Notes: a model not told the origin generated them from the letters alone. 64,000 nt of DNA from Lachnospiraceae bacterium UBA5899 (GCA_002432425.1 DJEL01000001.1:1-64000), one strand, 5' to 3'. Positions 41,817-50,543 are shown, counted from the stretch's first letter. A program made the numbers and translations.

Positions 41817-42815
41817 ATGCCAAAGAGCGAAAACCAGAAACAGAAACTTCTGTATATTATAAAGATTTTGCAGGAGTATACGGACGAAGACCATGTAATC
41901 AGTACGAAGGATTTGATTGAAAAGCTTCGGGCAAACGACATAAGCGCCGAAAGAAAAAGCATTTATGCGGATATTCAGTGTCTGCAGGATTTCGGCTTTG
42001 ACATCATGCAGAAAAAAGGGAAGACGGAGAGCGGTTATTACCTTGCCAGCAGAGAGTTTGAACTGGCGGAGTTAAAGGTTTTGGTGGATGCCGTGCAGTC
42101 CTCCCGCTTTGTGACGGAAAAAAAGTCAAGAGAGCTGATACATAAATTGGAGAAACAGGCGAGCACCTACCAGGCACGCCAGCTTCACAGACAGGTGAAG
42201 GTGCTGGGACGTGTGAAAACGGAAAACGAAAAAATCTATTACAGCGTGGACACCATTTATACGGCAATCGACGCGGACAGACAGATTTCCTTTTCCTATC
42301 TGGAATGGACGACCACGAAGATGCTAAATCCCCGCCGGAACGGCAAAACCTACGTGGTGAGCCCGCTGGCGCTTATCTGGGATGATGAAAATTATTATCT
42401 GGCGGCATATGATGCGGAAGCGGACTGCATAAAGCACTACCGCGTGGACAAAATGAAGAACACGAAGGTGGAGGAGAAAAAGCGCGAGGGACAGGAGTTC
42501 TTTAACATGGACCCGGCGGAGTATTCCAAAAGCACGTTCGGAATGTTCGGCGGCGAAGAGGAACAGATTACCCTGCTTTTGCCGAAAAAACTGATTGGCG
42601 TCATCATGGACCGGTTCGGCAGGGAAACGGATGTGCGGGTAGTGGAAAACGATAAAATCCGTGTGCACATCAAAGCCGCCGTCAGCGGACAGTTTTTCGG
42701 CTGGCTGACCGGTTTGGGAGAAGGCGTGCAGATAGCGTCCCCGACAGAAGTGAGGGAGCGCTATAAACAGTGGCTGAAGGATATGCTTGCCGCGCAGGAA
42801 AACACGGAAGAATAG
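41817..42815 (+). CDS. WYL-domain transcriptional regulator
   Basis: The 332 residues have an N-terminal helix-turn-helix (KLLYIIKILQEYTDEDHVIS; SAERKSIYADIQCLQDFGFD), a central WYL domain (about 130-230; ISFSYLEWTT, VVSPLALIWDDENYYLAAYD, HYRVDKM) and the C-terminal WCX extension. WYL proteins sense nucleic-acid or nucleotide ligands and often control DNA repair or defence genes; here the neighbours are a MutS-like protein, rnhA and an aminotransferase, with no obvious target. GGGGGAT eight bases before the ATG at 41817 fixes the start. Confidence 0.88.
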   Translation: MPKSENQKQKLLYIIKILQEYTDEDHVISTKDLIEKLRANDISAERKSIYADIQCLQDFGFDIMQKKGKTESGYYLASREFELAELKVLVDAVQSSRFVTEKKSRELIHKLEKQASTYQARQLHRQVKVLGRVKTENEKIYYSVDTIYTAIDADRQISFSYLEWTTTKMLNPRRNGKTYVVSPLALIWDDENYYLAAYDAEADCIKHYRVDKMKNTKVEEKKREGQEFFNMDPAEYSKSTFGMFGGEEEQITLLLPKKLIGVIMDRFGRETDVRVVENDKIRVHIKAAVSGQFFGWLTGLGEGVQIASPTEVRERYKQWLKDMLAAQENTEE

Positions 42816-42847
42816 AGAAAGAGCGAAAGAGAAAGAAGGAAAAAAAC

Positions 42848-44011
42848 ATGCTTGCAGCAGACAGAACGAAGCAGTTTGAAAGCGGTATTTTCCAGCTTTT
42901 GAACGACAAGAAAAACGAAGTGGAAAAGGCAGGGAAAAAGGTTTACAACCTGTCCGTGGGAACCCCCGATTTTAAGCCGGCGCCCCATATTGTGGCAGCA
43001 GTGGCGGAAGCCGCAAAGAAGCCGGAAAACTATAAATACGCCCTGGCGGATATACCGGAGCTTGTTAAGGCTGTGCAGGAAAGATTTGCAAAAAGATACG
43101 ATGTTACTTTGGAAGCGGATGAAATCATGAGCGTTTACGGTTCCCAGGAGGGTATCAGCCACATCGGCCTGTCCTTATTTAACGAAGGCGACCTGGTACT
43201 GGTTCCCGACCCCGGATATCCCGTATTCTCCATCGGACCTCTGTTAGCCGGTGCGGATGTGGAATGCTATGAGTTACTGCCGGAGAACCATTATCTGCCG
43301 GATTTGGATGCTCTGAGCGAAAAATACGGAAACAAAATCAAGTGCATGATTGTTTCCTATCCCTTAAATCCCATATGCAAGTGTGCACCCCGTGAATTTT
43401 ACGAAAAGCTGATTGCATGGGCAAAGAAGAATGATATTTTAATCATTCACGACAATGCCTATTCCGATATTATTTACGACAGCAGAAAGGGCATTTCCAT
43501 TCTGTCCGTCCCCGGAGCCAAGGACTGTGCTGTGGAATTTTATTCCCTGTCCAAATCCTTCAACTACACCGGAGCCAGAATGAGCTTTTTAGTGGGCAAT
43601 AAGGACGTGGTAGCTACTTTTAAAAAGCTCCGTTCCCAGATTGACTACGGTATTTTCCTGCCGATACAGTACGGCGCCGTAGCAGCCCTGACCGGTCCGG
43701 ATGACTGTGTGAAGGAGCAGCGGGCGAAATACGAGGAAAGAAGAAACGCCCTCTGCGACGGTCTTACTTCCATCGGCTGGAAAGTGGAAAGAAGCGAAGG
43801 CACCATGTTTGCATGGGCAAAAATCCCCGATGCGTATACGGATGACTTTGCCTTTGTTATGGAACTCTTAGAAAAAACAGGCGTGCTCTGCACCCCGGGC
43901 AGCAGCTTCGGCAAGCTGGGAGCCGGTCACGTAAGATTTGCCCTCACATTACCCGTAGAAACCATAAACGAAGCCGTGGAAGCCATTGACAAGAGCGGAA
44001 TTTTAAAATAA
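42848..44011 (+). CDS. PLP-dependent aminotransferase, class I/II (LL-DAP aminotransferase-like)
   Basis: A fold-type I aminotransferase of 387 residues. The N-terminal NLSVGTPDFKPAPHI, the YGSQEGISHI and DPGYPVF motifs, and the PLP lysine Lys236 in YSLSKSFNYTGARMSF are clear. The sequence resembles LL-diaminopimelate and related alanine/aspartate aminotransferases. One oddity is the YPxNP motif, YPLNPICKCAP, where the usual NPTG is replaced. Substrate is uncertain. AAGGAAAAAAAC precedes the ATG at 42848; an earlier in-frame ATG lies inside the WYL gene. Confidence 0.85.
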   Translation: MLAADRTKQFESGIFQLLNDKKNEVEKAGKKVYNLSVGTPDFKPAPHIVAAVAEAAKKPENYKYALADIPELVKAVQERFAKRYDVTLEADEIMSVYGSQEGISHIGLSLFNEGDLVLVPDPGYPVFSIGPLLAGADVECYELLPENHYLPDLDALSEKYGNKIKCMIVSYPLNPICKCAPREFYEKLIAWAKKNDILIIHDNAYSDIIYDSRKGISILSVPGAKDCAVEFYSLSKSFNYTGARMSFLVGNKDVVATFKKLRSQIDYGIFLPIQYGAVAALTGPDDCVKEQRAKYEERRNALCDGLTSIGWKVERSEGTMFAWAKIPDAYTDDFAFVMELLEKTGVLCTPGSSFGKLGAGHVRFALTLPVETINEAVEAIDKSGILK

Positions 44012-44063
44012 AATACCAAACTTTTGCATACGATTATTGGTATAAGGATTTCAGGATTTCCGA

Positions 44064-44092
44064 TTGACTTTTTGACGGGGCTTTCTTATACT
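44064..44092 (+). promoter_or_regulatory. Promoter of nrdD-nrdG
   Basis: TTGACT (44064-44069), 17-bp spacer, TATACT (44087-44092). The start site near 44099 lies just before the first NrdR box. Confidence 0.75.
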
Positions 44093-44101
44093 AAGAATAC
44101 A

Positions 44102-44149
44102 TCACTAAATATGGTGACAGACAAATGAAAAACACACCATATCTTGTGA
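44102..44149. promoter_or_regulatory. Two NrdR boxes in tandem
   Basis: TCACTAAATATGGTGA (44102-44117) and ACACCATATCTTGTGA (44134-44149) match the NrdR palindrome ACACwATATnTwGTGT, 32 bp apart, three helical turns, the usual NrdR spacing. NrdR represses ribonucleotide reductase genes when dATP is high. The boxes lie between the promoter and nrdD. Confidence 0.85.
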
Positions 44150-44177
44150 AACAAAGGAAAGCGGGGGAAACAGCGCC

Positions 44178-46367
44178 ATGAGTATTGAAGTGGAGCAGAT
44201 GGGCGAAGACACAACCGATTACGGTGCCCAGTTTAAGACAAAAAGAGATGTGAAGGTCGTTAAAAAGGACGGCAGCAAAGAGACATTTAACGTGCAGAAG
44301 GTAGTGAATGCCGTTGGCAAGAGCGCTTACCGTGCACTGACCAAATTTACAGAAGAAGAAAAACGTCATATCTGCCAGTATGTGGTAGAAAAGGTGGACG
44401 AGCTTGAGCAGGATGAAATTCCCATTCCCATCATGCACAACATCGTGGAAAGTGCTCTGGAGCAGGTAAAGCCCATTGTAGCAAAGAGCTACCGGGATTA
44501 CCGCAACTACAAGCAGGATTTCGTGCGTATGCTGGACGATGTATACAAAAAGAGCCAGTCCATCATGTATATCGGGGACAAGGAAAACGCCAATACGGAC
44601 TCTGCGCTGGTTTCCACCAAGCGTTCCCTGATTTTCAACCAGTTAAACAAAGAGCTTTACCAGAAGTTCTTTATGACAACGGAGGAAATCCAGGCATGCC
44701 GCGACGGTTATATTTATGTGCATGACATGTCCGCCAGAAGAGATACCATGAACTGCTGTCTGTTTGACGTGGAAAATGTGTTGTCCGGCGGCTTTGAAAT
44801 GGGCAATATCTGGTACAATGAGCCGAAGACCCTGGACGTGGCGTTTGACGTCATCGGCGATATTGTGCTCAGTGCGGCAAGCCAGCAGTACGGCGGATTT
44901 ACCGTACCCAGCGTGGACAATATCTTGGAGCCTTACGCAGAAAAATCCTACAAAAAATACATTGAAAAATACAAGAGACTGGGAATTGATGACGATACGG
45001 CGGAGGCAGAAGCCTATGCGGACGTGGTAAGAGAATTTGAACAGGGCTTCCAGGGCTGGGAGTACAAGTTCAACACCGTTGCCAGCAGCCGCGGCGACTA
45101 TCCGTTCATTACCGTTACGGCAGGTACCGGCACCGGCAGATTTGCCAAGCTGGCTACCATTTCCATGCTGAATGTCAGAAGAAGAGGACAGGGCAAAAAG
45201 GAATGCAAGAAGCCGGTTCTGTTCCCTAAGATTGTCTTTTTATACGATGAAAACCTGCATGGTCCCGGCAAGCCGCTGGAGGATGTATTTGAAGCCGGTG
45301 TGGCATGCTCCGCAAAGACCATGTATCCCGACTGGCTGTCCCTGACCGGCAAAGGCTATGTGGCAAGCATTTACAAGCAGTACGGAAAAATCATTTCTCC
45401 CATGGGCTGCCGTGCGTTCCTTTCTCCCTGGTATGAAAGAGGCGGCATGCATCCGGCGGACGATAAGGATGTGCCCGTATTTGTGGGCCGTTTCAACATC
45501 GGTGCGGTTTCCCTGCATCTGCCCATGATTCTGGCAAAGTCCAGACAGGAGAGCAAGGATTTTTACGAAGTGCTGGATTACTATTTACAGTTAATCCGCC
45601 AGCTTCATATAAGGACCTATGCATACCTTGGCGAAATGAGAGCTTCCACCAACCCGCTTGCTTACTGCGAGGGAGGTTTCCTGGGCGGACACTTAAAGCT
45701 TTCCGACAAGATTAAACCGCTGTTAAAATCCGCAACCGCAAGCTTCGGCATCACCGCCTTAAACGAGCTGCAGGAGCTTTACAACGGCAAGTCCTTAGTG
45801 GAAGACGGACAGTTTGCTCTTGAGGTTATGGAGCATATCAATGCCAGGGTCAGTGAATTCAAGGAAGAGGACGGCAATCTGTATGCCATTTACGGCACAC
45901 CCGCAGAAAACCTCTGCGGTCTGCAGATTAAGCAGTTCCGTAACAAATACGGTATTATCGAGGGCGTTTCCGACAGAGAATATGTCAGCAACTCTTTCCA
46001 CTGCCATGTAACGGAGGACATTACTCCCATCCAGAAGCAGGACATTGAGGAAAGATTCTGGAATTTGAGCAACGGCGGCAAAATCCAGTACGTGAAATAC
46101 CCCATTGATTACAATATTGAGGCAGTGAAGACCTTAATCAGAAGAGCCATGGACATGGGCTTCTACGAAGGTGTTAATCTTTCCCTTGCTTACTGCGATG
46201 ACTGCGGTCATCAGGAACTCGAAATGGATGTATGTCCCAAGTGCGGAAGCAGAAACTTAACCAAGATTGACAGAATGAATGGTTACCTGTCTTATTCCAG
46301 AGTACACGGGGACACCCGCTTAAACGAGGCAAAAATGGCAGAAATCGCAGAAAGGAAGAGCATGTAA
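44178..46367 (+). CDS. nrdD: Anaerobic (class III) ribonucleoside-triphosphate reductase
   Basis: NrdD reduces NTPs to dNTPs with a glycyl radical, and works only without oxygen. The N-terminal ATP-cone (VVKKDGSKETFNVQKVVNAV, about 30-115) provides allosteric control. The core follows, with the C-terminal zinc site CDDCGHQELEMDVCPKCG and the radical Gly702 in RMNGYL. The 729-residue length is normal. The upstream NrdR boxes and the activase gene nrdG eight bases downstream support the assignment. Confidence 0.97.
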   Translation: MSIEVEQMGEDTTDYGAQFKTKRDVKVVKKDGSKETFNVQKVVNAVGKSAYRALTKFTEEEKRHICQYVVEKVDELEQDEIPIPIMHNIVESALEQVKPIVAKSYRDYRNYKQDFVRMLDDVYKKSQSIMYIGDKENANTDSALVSTKRSLIFNQLNKELYQKFFMTTEEIQACRDGYIYVHDMSARRDTMNCCLFDVENVLSGGFEMGNIWYNEPKTLDVAFDVIGDIVLSAASQQYGGFTVPSVDNILEPYAEKSYKKYIEKYKRLGIDDDTAEAEAYADVVREFEQGFQGWEYKFNTVASSRGDYPFITVTAGTGTGRFAKLATISMLNVRRRGQGKKECKKPVLFPKIVFLYDENLHGPGKPLEDVFEAGVACSAKTMYPDWLSLTGKGYVASIYKQYGKIISPMGCRAFLSPWYERGGMHPADDKDVPVFVGRFNIGAVSLHLPMILAKSRQESKDFYEVLDYYLQLIRQLHIRTYAYLGEMRASTNPLAYCEGGFLGGHLKLSDKIKPLLKSATASFGITALNELQELYNGKSLVEDGQFALEVMEHINARVSEFKEEDGNLYAIYGTPAENLCGLQIKQFRNKYGIIEGVSDREYVSNSFHCHVTEDITPIQKQDIEERFWNLSNGGKIQYVKYPIDYNIEAVKTLIRRAMDMGFYEGVNLSLAYCDDCGHQELEMDVCPKCGSRNLTKIDRMNGYLSYSRVHGDTRLNEAKMAEIAERKSM

Positions 46368-46374
46368 CGGTCTT

Positions 46375-46884
46375 ATGAGATATCATAATATTACCAAGGA
46401 CGATATGTTAAATGGAGATGGTCTGCGCGTCGTTCTGTGGGTAGCAGGCTGCAGTCATTGCTGCGAACAGTGTCAGAATCCCATTACCTGGGACCCGAAC
46501 GGGGGACTTTTGTTTGATGAGGAAGCCAAAAAGGAAATTTTTGACCAGTTGGATAAACCCTATATTTCCGGCATCACTTTTTCCGGCGGGGACCCTTTAC
46601 ATCCGGCAAACCGTCTGGATGTGAGAAATTTCATGGCGGAAATCAAGGAGAAGTACCCGAACAAGACAATCTGGCTGTACACGGGCGACTCCTGGGAAAA
46701 TATCCTGTATTATCCCATGATGCAGTACGTGGACGTAGTAGTGGACGGCGAATTTCATATCGGAGAGCTGGATACCAAGCTTCTCTGGAAGGGCAGTAAA
46801 AACCAGAGAGTCATAGATGTCCAGAAAACCCTGCAGCAGCCGGACCCCTTACTTCCGGTCCTGCACTGCGGAGATTACGAATAG
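46375..46884 (+). CDS. nrdG: Anaerobic ribonucleotide reductase activating protein
   Basis: NrdG is the radical SAM enzyme that makes the glycyl radical on NrdD. The cluster motif CX3CX2C is present in AGCSHCCEQCQNP, with an extra Cys inside it, followed by GITFSGGDPL and LYTGDSWEN. The 169-residue length fits the family. It is coupled to nrdD and under the same NrdR control. Confidence 0.95.
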   Translation: MRYHNITKDDMLNGDGLRVVLWVAGCSHCCEQCQNPITWDPNGGLLFDEEAKKEIFDQLDKPYISGITFSGGDPLHPANRLDVRNFMAEIKEKYPNKTIWLYTGDSWENILYYPMMQYVDVVVDGEFHIGELDTKLLWKGSKNQRVIDVQKTLQQPDPLLPVLHCGDYE

Positions 46885-46950
46885 ACGACAATTAAATTGT
46901 GACGGCACAAGACGGTAAGATACCGGAAAGGCTATAGGTCACTGAAAGGC

Positions 46951-47475
46951 ATGGATGGCAGAATGCAGAAAATTGCACAGTTTTTTAAGGTTTCCAAAGA
47001 AAATTACATACAGGCGCTTATGGGAGATTTTCCCGCATACGACGAATCGGCAGCGGAAAAAATATATGAAGAATTAAAACTTCCCATGCGGGCAACCAAA
47101 GGAAGCGCGGGCTATGATTTTTACGCACCGTTTTCCTTCGCACTGGCACCGGGTGAAACCATTAAAATTCCCACCGGCATCCGTGCAAAAATGGAAGAGG
47201 GCTGGGTACTCCAGCTTTTCCCCAGAAGCGGACTGGGATTTAAATTCCGCCTGCAGCTTAACAATACCGTAGGCATCATTGACAGCGATTATTTCGACTC
47301 CGACAACGAAGGTCATATATTCGCCAAGATTACCAATGACTCCAACGAAGGAAAGACCCTTCAGGTGGAAGCAGGAACCGGTTTCTTACAGGGAATTTTC
47401 TTACCCTTCGGCATTACGGTGGACGATGAAGCGGATGGTATCCGCAACGGCGGCTTCGGCAGCACCACAAAATAA
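46951..47475 (+). CDS. dut: dUTP diphosphatase, trimeric Dut type
   Basis: Dut hydrolyses dUTP to dUMP, which keeps uracil out of DNA and feeds dTMP synthesis. Motifs of the trimeric family: GSAGYDFYAP (I), PRSGLG (II), NNTVGIIDSDYF (III) and the C-terminal GFGSTTK (V). The protein is 174 residues, longer than typical (~150), from an N-terminal extension of about 45 residues. The start could also be the ATG at 46963. Its place after nrdDG forms a dNTP-supply block. Confidence 0.92.
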   Translation: MDGRMQKIAQFFKVSKENYIQALMGDFPAYDESAAEKIYEELKLPMRATKGSAGYDFYAPFSFALAPGETIKIPTGIRAKMEEGWVLQLFPRSGLGFKFRLQLNNTVGIIDSDYFDSDNEGHIFAKITNDSNEGKTLQVEAGTGFLQGIFLPFGITVDDEADGIRNGGFGSTTK

Positions 47476-47487
47476 AATCAAAAGTAT

Positions 47488-47539
47488 AAAATTTCTCCTT
47501 TTCGGAACACTGATAGTGATTTGGGAAGGAGATTTTTTT
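47488..47539 (+). terminator. dut terminator hairpin that contains the spoVAF ribosome site
   Basis: TTCTCCTTTTC (47493-47503) pairs with GGGAAGGAGA (47523-47532), and TTTTTTT follows. The right arm AAGGAG is the ribosome site of the next gene, whose ATG comes one base after the T-run. Same layout as before spoIVA. Confidence 0.7.
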
Positions 47540-48961
47540 ATGGAAAAGAAAGAGGAAATGACGGGAACCTTACGGCAGGATATGAACTACTTAAACGACC
47601 GGCTCAAGGTGGACAAAAGCTTTGACTTGATTTACCGCACCATTGAGATTGGCGGCAGGGAAGCCTGCATGTATTTTATAGATGGATTTTGCAAGGATGA
47701 GCTGATGGAGAAAATCCTGCAGTACTTCCTTGGCATCAAAGCGGATGCCATGCCGGAGGACGCCCATAAAATGTGTAAGCTCTGCATGCCCTATGTGGAG
47801 GTGGATTTAAGCGGAAAGTGGGACAACATTTTGAATAATCTGTTGTCCGGCGTATTTGTGCTGCTGATAGACGGCTATGATAAAGCAATTCTCATAGACA
47901 GCAGGGAATACCCCTCCCGGAATGTGGCGGAGCCGGATAAGGACAAGGTGCTTCGCGGCTCCAAGGACGGGTTTGTGGAAACCATTGTGTTCAATACAGC
48001 GCTTTTAAGAAGACGAATTCGCAGCACGGATTTGCGCATGGAAATGTATGCCGCCGGAAAAAGCTCCCATACGGACATTGCGGTCTGCTACATGGAGAGC
48101 CGGGTGGATAAAGCACTGCTGGATAAAATTGTCACCCGAATACAGAACATCAAGGTGGATGCGCTGACCATGAACCAGGAGAGCCTGGCGGAGTGCCTGT
48201 ATGAAAAGAAGTGGTACAATCCGTTCCCGAAATTCAAATATACGGAGCGTCCCGATACCGCAGCAGCGCAGGTGCTCGAAGGAAACATCATTATCTTTGT
48301 GGACAATTCCCCATCGGCGATGATTTTGCCAACTTCCATTTTTGATGTGGTGGAAGAGGCGGACGATTATTATTTTCCGCCCATTACGGGCACATACCTG
48401 CGGCTGACGAGATTTCTTATCTTTATTCTGACGTATATTATGACGCCGACGTTTCTACTTCTTATGAATCACACGGAATGGATACCGGAAAATTTTGCAT
48501 TCATTATGCTGAAGGACATGGAAAACATTCCGCTTATCTGGCAGTTCCTCATTTTAGAGCTTGCCATTGACGGCTTAAGACTGGCGGCAGTCAATACGCC
48601 CAGCATGTTAAGTACGCCGCTTTCCGTTATGGCGGCGCTGGTACTGGGAGAATTTTCCGTCAACAGCGGCTGGTTCAATTCTGAAGTTATGCTGTATATG
48701 GCATTCGTTGCCATCGCCAACTATACGCAGGCAAATTATGAATTGGGATATGCGCTGAAATTTATGAGAATACTGACGCTGATTTTAACGGCATGGCTGG
48801 ATGTGTGGGGATATGCGGCAGGTGTTGTGATAACCTGTCTGGCAGTAGCCTTAAACAAAACGGTTTCCGGACAAAGCTATCTGTATCCGTTTTTACCGTT
48901 CCGCTTTAAGCTGCTTGCCAGAAGGCTGTTTAGGCTTAGGCTTCCGGATGCCAGAAAATAA
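47540..48961 (+). CDS. spoVAF: Stage V sporulation protein AF-like (GerA A-subunit family)
   Basis: This GerA-family membrane protein (473 residues) has a soluble N-terminal part (about 1-275) and a membrane part with about five to six helices (about 285-450). The junction motif TSIFDVVEEADDYYFPPITG is typical of SpoVAF/GerAA proteins. In Bacillus SpoVAF sits in the inner membrane of spores and enhances germination and dipicolinate release. No spoVAC, spoVAD or spoVAE gene lies beside it here, which is unusual. The ATG at 47540 follows AAGGAG. A different GerA-type subunit cannot be fully excluded. Confidence 0.85.
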   Translation: MEKKEEMTGTLRQDMNYLNDRLKVDKSFDLIYRTIEIGGREACMYFIDGFCKDELMEKILQYFLGIKADAMPEDAHKMCKLCMPYVEVDLSGKWDNILNNLLSGVFVLLIDGYDKAILIDSREYPSRNVAEPDKDKVLRGSKDGFVETIVFNTALLRRRIRSTDLRMEMYAAGKSSHTDIAVCYMESRVDKALLDKIVTRIQNIKVDALTMNQESLAECLYEKKWYNPFPKFKYTERPDTAAAQVLEGNIIIFVDNSPSAMILPTSIFDVVEEADDYYFPPITGTYLRLTRFLIFILTYIMTPTFLLLMNHTEWIPENFAFIMLKDMENIPLIWQFLILELAIDGLRLAAVNTPSMLSTPLSVMAALVLGEFSVNSGWFNSEVMLYMAFVAIANYTQANYELGYALKFMRILTLILTAWLDVWGYAAGVVITCLAVALNKTVSGQSYLYPFLPFRFKLLARRLFRLRLPDARK

Positions 48962-48979
48962 GTTACTCCGCAGAAAGAA

Positions 48980-49009
48980 AAAGGGCGTGTGGATTTCCAC
49001 ACGCCTTTA
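48980..49009. terminator. Bidirectional terminator between spoVAF and ppa
   Basis: GGCGTGTGG-ATTT-CCACACGCC flanked by AAAAAG and CTTTAT. It serves both the plus-strand spoVAF and the minus-strand ppa. Confidence 0.88.
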
Positions 49010-49011
49010 TG

Positions 49012-49566
49012 TTACCAGCTTCGTACAAACTTGTTGATATAATTGTCCAGACATTCTTCGATGACACGGATGGCTTCTTCACGGTTGCCCTTTTCGTTTA
49101 CGTCGGTGGTTTTGTTTTCCAGCGCCTTGTAAACGGTGAAGAAATGCTCCATTTCTTCAATCACATGGGAGGGCAGCTCGGAGATGTCGTGGTAGCAGTT
49201 GTAATTGGGGTCGTTAAAAGGAACGGCAATAATCTTTTCGTCCTTTTTGCCGCCGTCCAGCATGGAGATGACACCGATGGGATAGGCACGTACCAGAGTC
49301 AGGGGAACCACCGGCTCCGAGCAGAGCAGCAGTACGTCCAGGGGGTCACCGTCATCGCCGTAGGTACGGGGAATAAAGCCGTAGTTGGCGGGATAGTGGG
49401 TGGAAGTATAAAGGATACGGTCCAGAATAATGTAACCGGTTTCCTTGTCCAGCTCGTATTTCGTTTTGCTTCCCTTTGGGATTTCAATAACGCAGATAAA
49501 ATCCGTGGGTGTTACTCTCTTTACGTTGATGTTGTGCCAGATGTTTCCGTTAATTCCATTCATCAT
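49012..49566 (-). CDS. ppa: Inorganic pyrophosphatase, family I
   Basis: Soluble family I PPase, hydrolyses pyrophosphate from biosynthesis. The metal-site signature DGDPLDVLLL and YPANYGFIPRTYGDDG are clear, as is GSKTKYELDKETG. The start at 49566 is set by GGAGG seven bases upstream; the ATG at 49572 would be too close to it. Length is 184 residues. It is the second gene of a minus-strand unit after the HAD phosphatase (18-bp gap). Having a family I enzyme is less common in clostridia, which often use family II. Confidence 0.95.
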   Translation of the reverse strand: MMNGINGNIWHNINVKRVTPTDFICVIEIPKGSKTKYELDKETGYIILDRILYTSTHYPANYGFIPRTYGDDGDPLDVLLLCSEPVVPLTLVRAYPIGVISMLDGGKKDEKIIAVPFNDPNYNCYHDISELPSHVIEEMEHFFTVYKALENKTTDVNEKGNREEAIRVIEECLDNYINKFVRSW

Positions 49567-49584
49567 AAACATTCCTCCAAAATT

Positions 49585-50385
49585 TTAATCTAAAAATCCG
49601 AAATGTGAGAGTGCATGCAGAATGCCGTCCTCGCTGGCTTTGTCCGTTACATAGGAAACTTTGTCAAACAAAGAAGCAGGAGAGGCGTTGCCCATGGCAA
49701 TGGCTGTGTGAACCGCCGTCAGCATGGGAAGGTCGTTGTTGCTGTCGCCGATGGCATAGGTGTTTTCCATGGAAATGCCGTGGTGGGCGACGATACGGGC
49801 AATGCCGGTAGCTTTGGAATAGCACTTGGGGACAAATTCCCGGAAGGTGCCGCCCCTGTCGATACAGTCAAAGTACGCATCCGAAACGGTGCGGAAAGCG
49901 GCAAGCTGGGATTCATCCTGATACCAGACCACAAATTTGTCGCAGAAAAAATCCTCTTCGGTAAGGTTCGTCCGCATGGGATAGTGGTGCACATCCCGAA
50001 AGGAACGGAAAAGCTCCGCCGCATCGGGGTGCCGGATGGGACGGGAGGTATCGAAACATACCTCATATTTGGACTCAAAAGCAATGTCTACCTCTGCCTG
50101 TCTGGCCGCACGCAGAATTTCCATGGTGAGCGTGTGCGTCTGGGAGACGTAAAGCAGTTCCTTTCCACCGCTGTACAGGTTTGTCCCGCATCCGCAGACT
50201 ATGCCGTCAAATCCGATTTCCTGAAAACGCGGCTCCACATTCTGAAAGCAGCGTCCGGTGTTGATATACATCAGATGCCCGCATTCTCTTGCCCTGCGAA
50301 TGGCAGAAATGCAGCTTTCGGGAATGGTGCCGTCGGTTTCTTTTGTCAGTGTTCCGTCAATGTCAAAAAAGATAATTTTTTTCAT
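49585..50385 (-). CDS. HAD-superfamily (Cof/YbiV-type) sugar-phosphate phosphatase-like hydrolase
   Basis: A 266-residue Cof-type HAD hydrolase. Motif I is FFDIDGTLT (residues 6-14), motif II NTGR, the motif III Lys is in CYSKATGI, and motif IV is GDSNNDLPML. A C2 cap lies in between (about 85-190). Such enzymes dephosphorylate sugar phosphates, nucleotides or flavin precursors; the substrate is not predictable. The start is fixed because motif I begins six residues in. It is the promoter-proximal gene before ppa, and its -10 element sits only six bases upstream of the ATG. Confidence 0.9.
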   Translation of the reverse strand: MKKIIFFDIDGTLTKETDGTIPESCISAIRRARECGHLMYINTGRCFQNVEPRFQEIGFDGIVCGCGTNLYSGGKELLYVSQTHTLTMEILRAARQAEVDIAFESKYEVCFDTSRPIRHPDAAELFRSFRDVHHYPMRTNLTEEDFFCDKFVVWYQDESQLAAFRTVSDAYFDCIDRGGTFREFVPKCYSKATGIARIVAHHGISMENTYAIGDSNNDLPMLTAVHTAIAMGNASPASLFDKVSYVTDKASEDGILHALSHFGFLD

Positions 50386-50391
50386 ACCTGT

Positions 50392-50420
50392 ATTATAAAT
50401 TTAACGGACATAAAAGTCAA
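50392..50420 (-). promoter_or_regulatory. Promoter of the HAD-ppa unit, with probable leaderless start
   Basis: On the minus strand: TTGACT (50420-50415), 17-bp spacer, TATAAT (50397-50392), then ACAGGT and the ATG. Transcription should begin at or next to the A of the start codon. Confidence 0.75.
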
Positions 50421-50480
50421 AAAATATGTAAAAGGATTTGCAAAAAGCAGAAAATTAGTGTGTTCAAAGTGTGCATTTTA

Positions 50481-50489
50481 TGATATACT
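50481..50489 (+). promoter_or_regulatory. Extended -10 promoter of cheV
   Basis: TGATATACT with a start site near 50496, about 48 bp before the cheV ATG. No clear -35 is present. A sigma-28 site was not found. Confidence 0.42.
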
Positions 50490-50543
50490 TTACCTATAGT
50501 TTTTTGAACGGGTATAAAACAGAAGATTATGTGAGGTAGAAGG

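Noticed and set aside
44013..44043. Terminator after the aminotransferase gene (ATACCAA / TTGGTAT)
   Set aside because: Only seven pairs, a 17-base loop and no T-run.
47484..47512. Sigma-F/G promoter before spoVAF
   Set aside because: GTATA-N15-GGAACACTG misses two key -10 positions; not reported as a feature.
49009..49593. Plus-strand frame antisense to ppa
   Set aside because: The minus strand carries the complete pyrophosphatase signature, ribosome site and terminator.
49615..50499. Long (294-codon) plus-strand frame antisense to the HAD gene
   Set aside because: It is a codon-bias shadow: the minus-strand frame has all HAD motifs and a promoter; the plus frame has no ribosome site and a composition unlike a protein.
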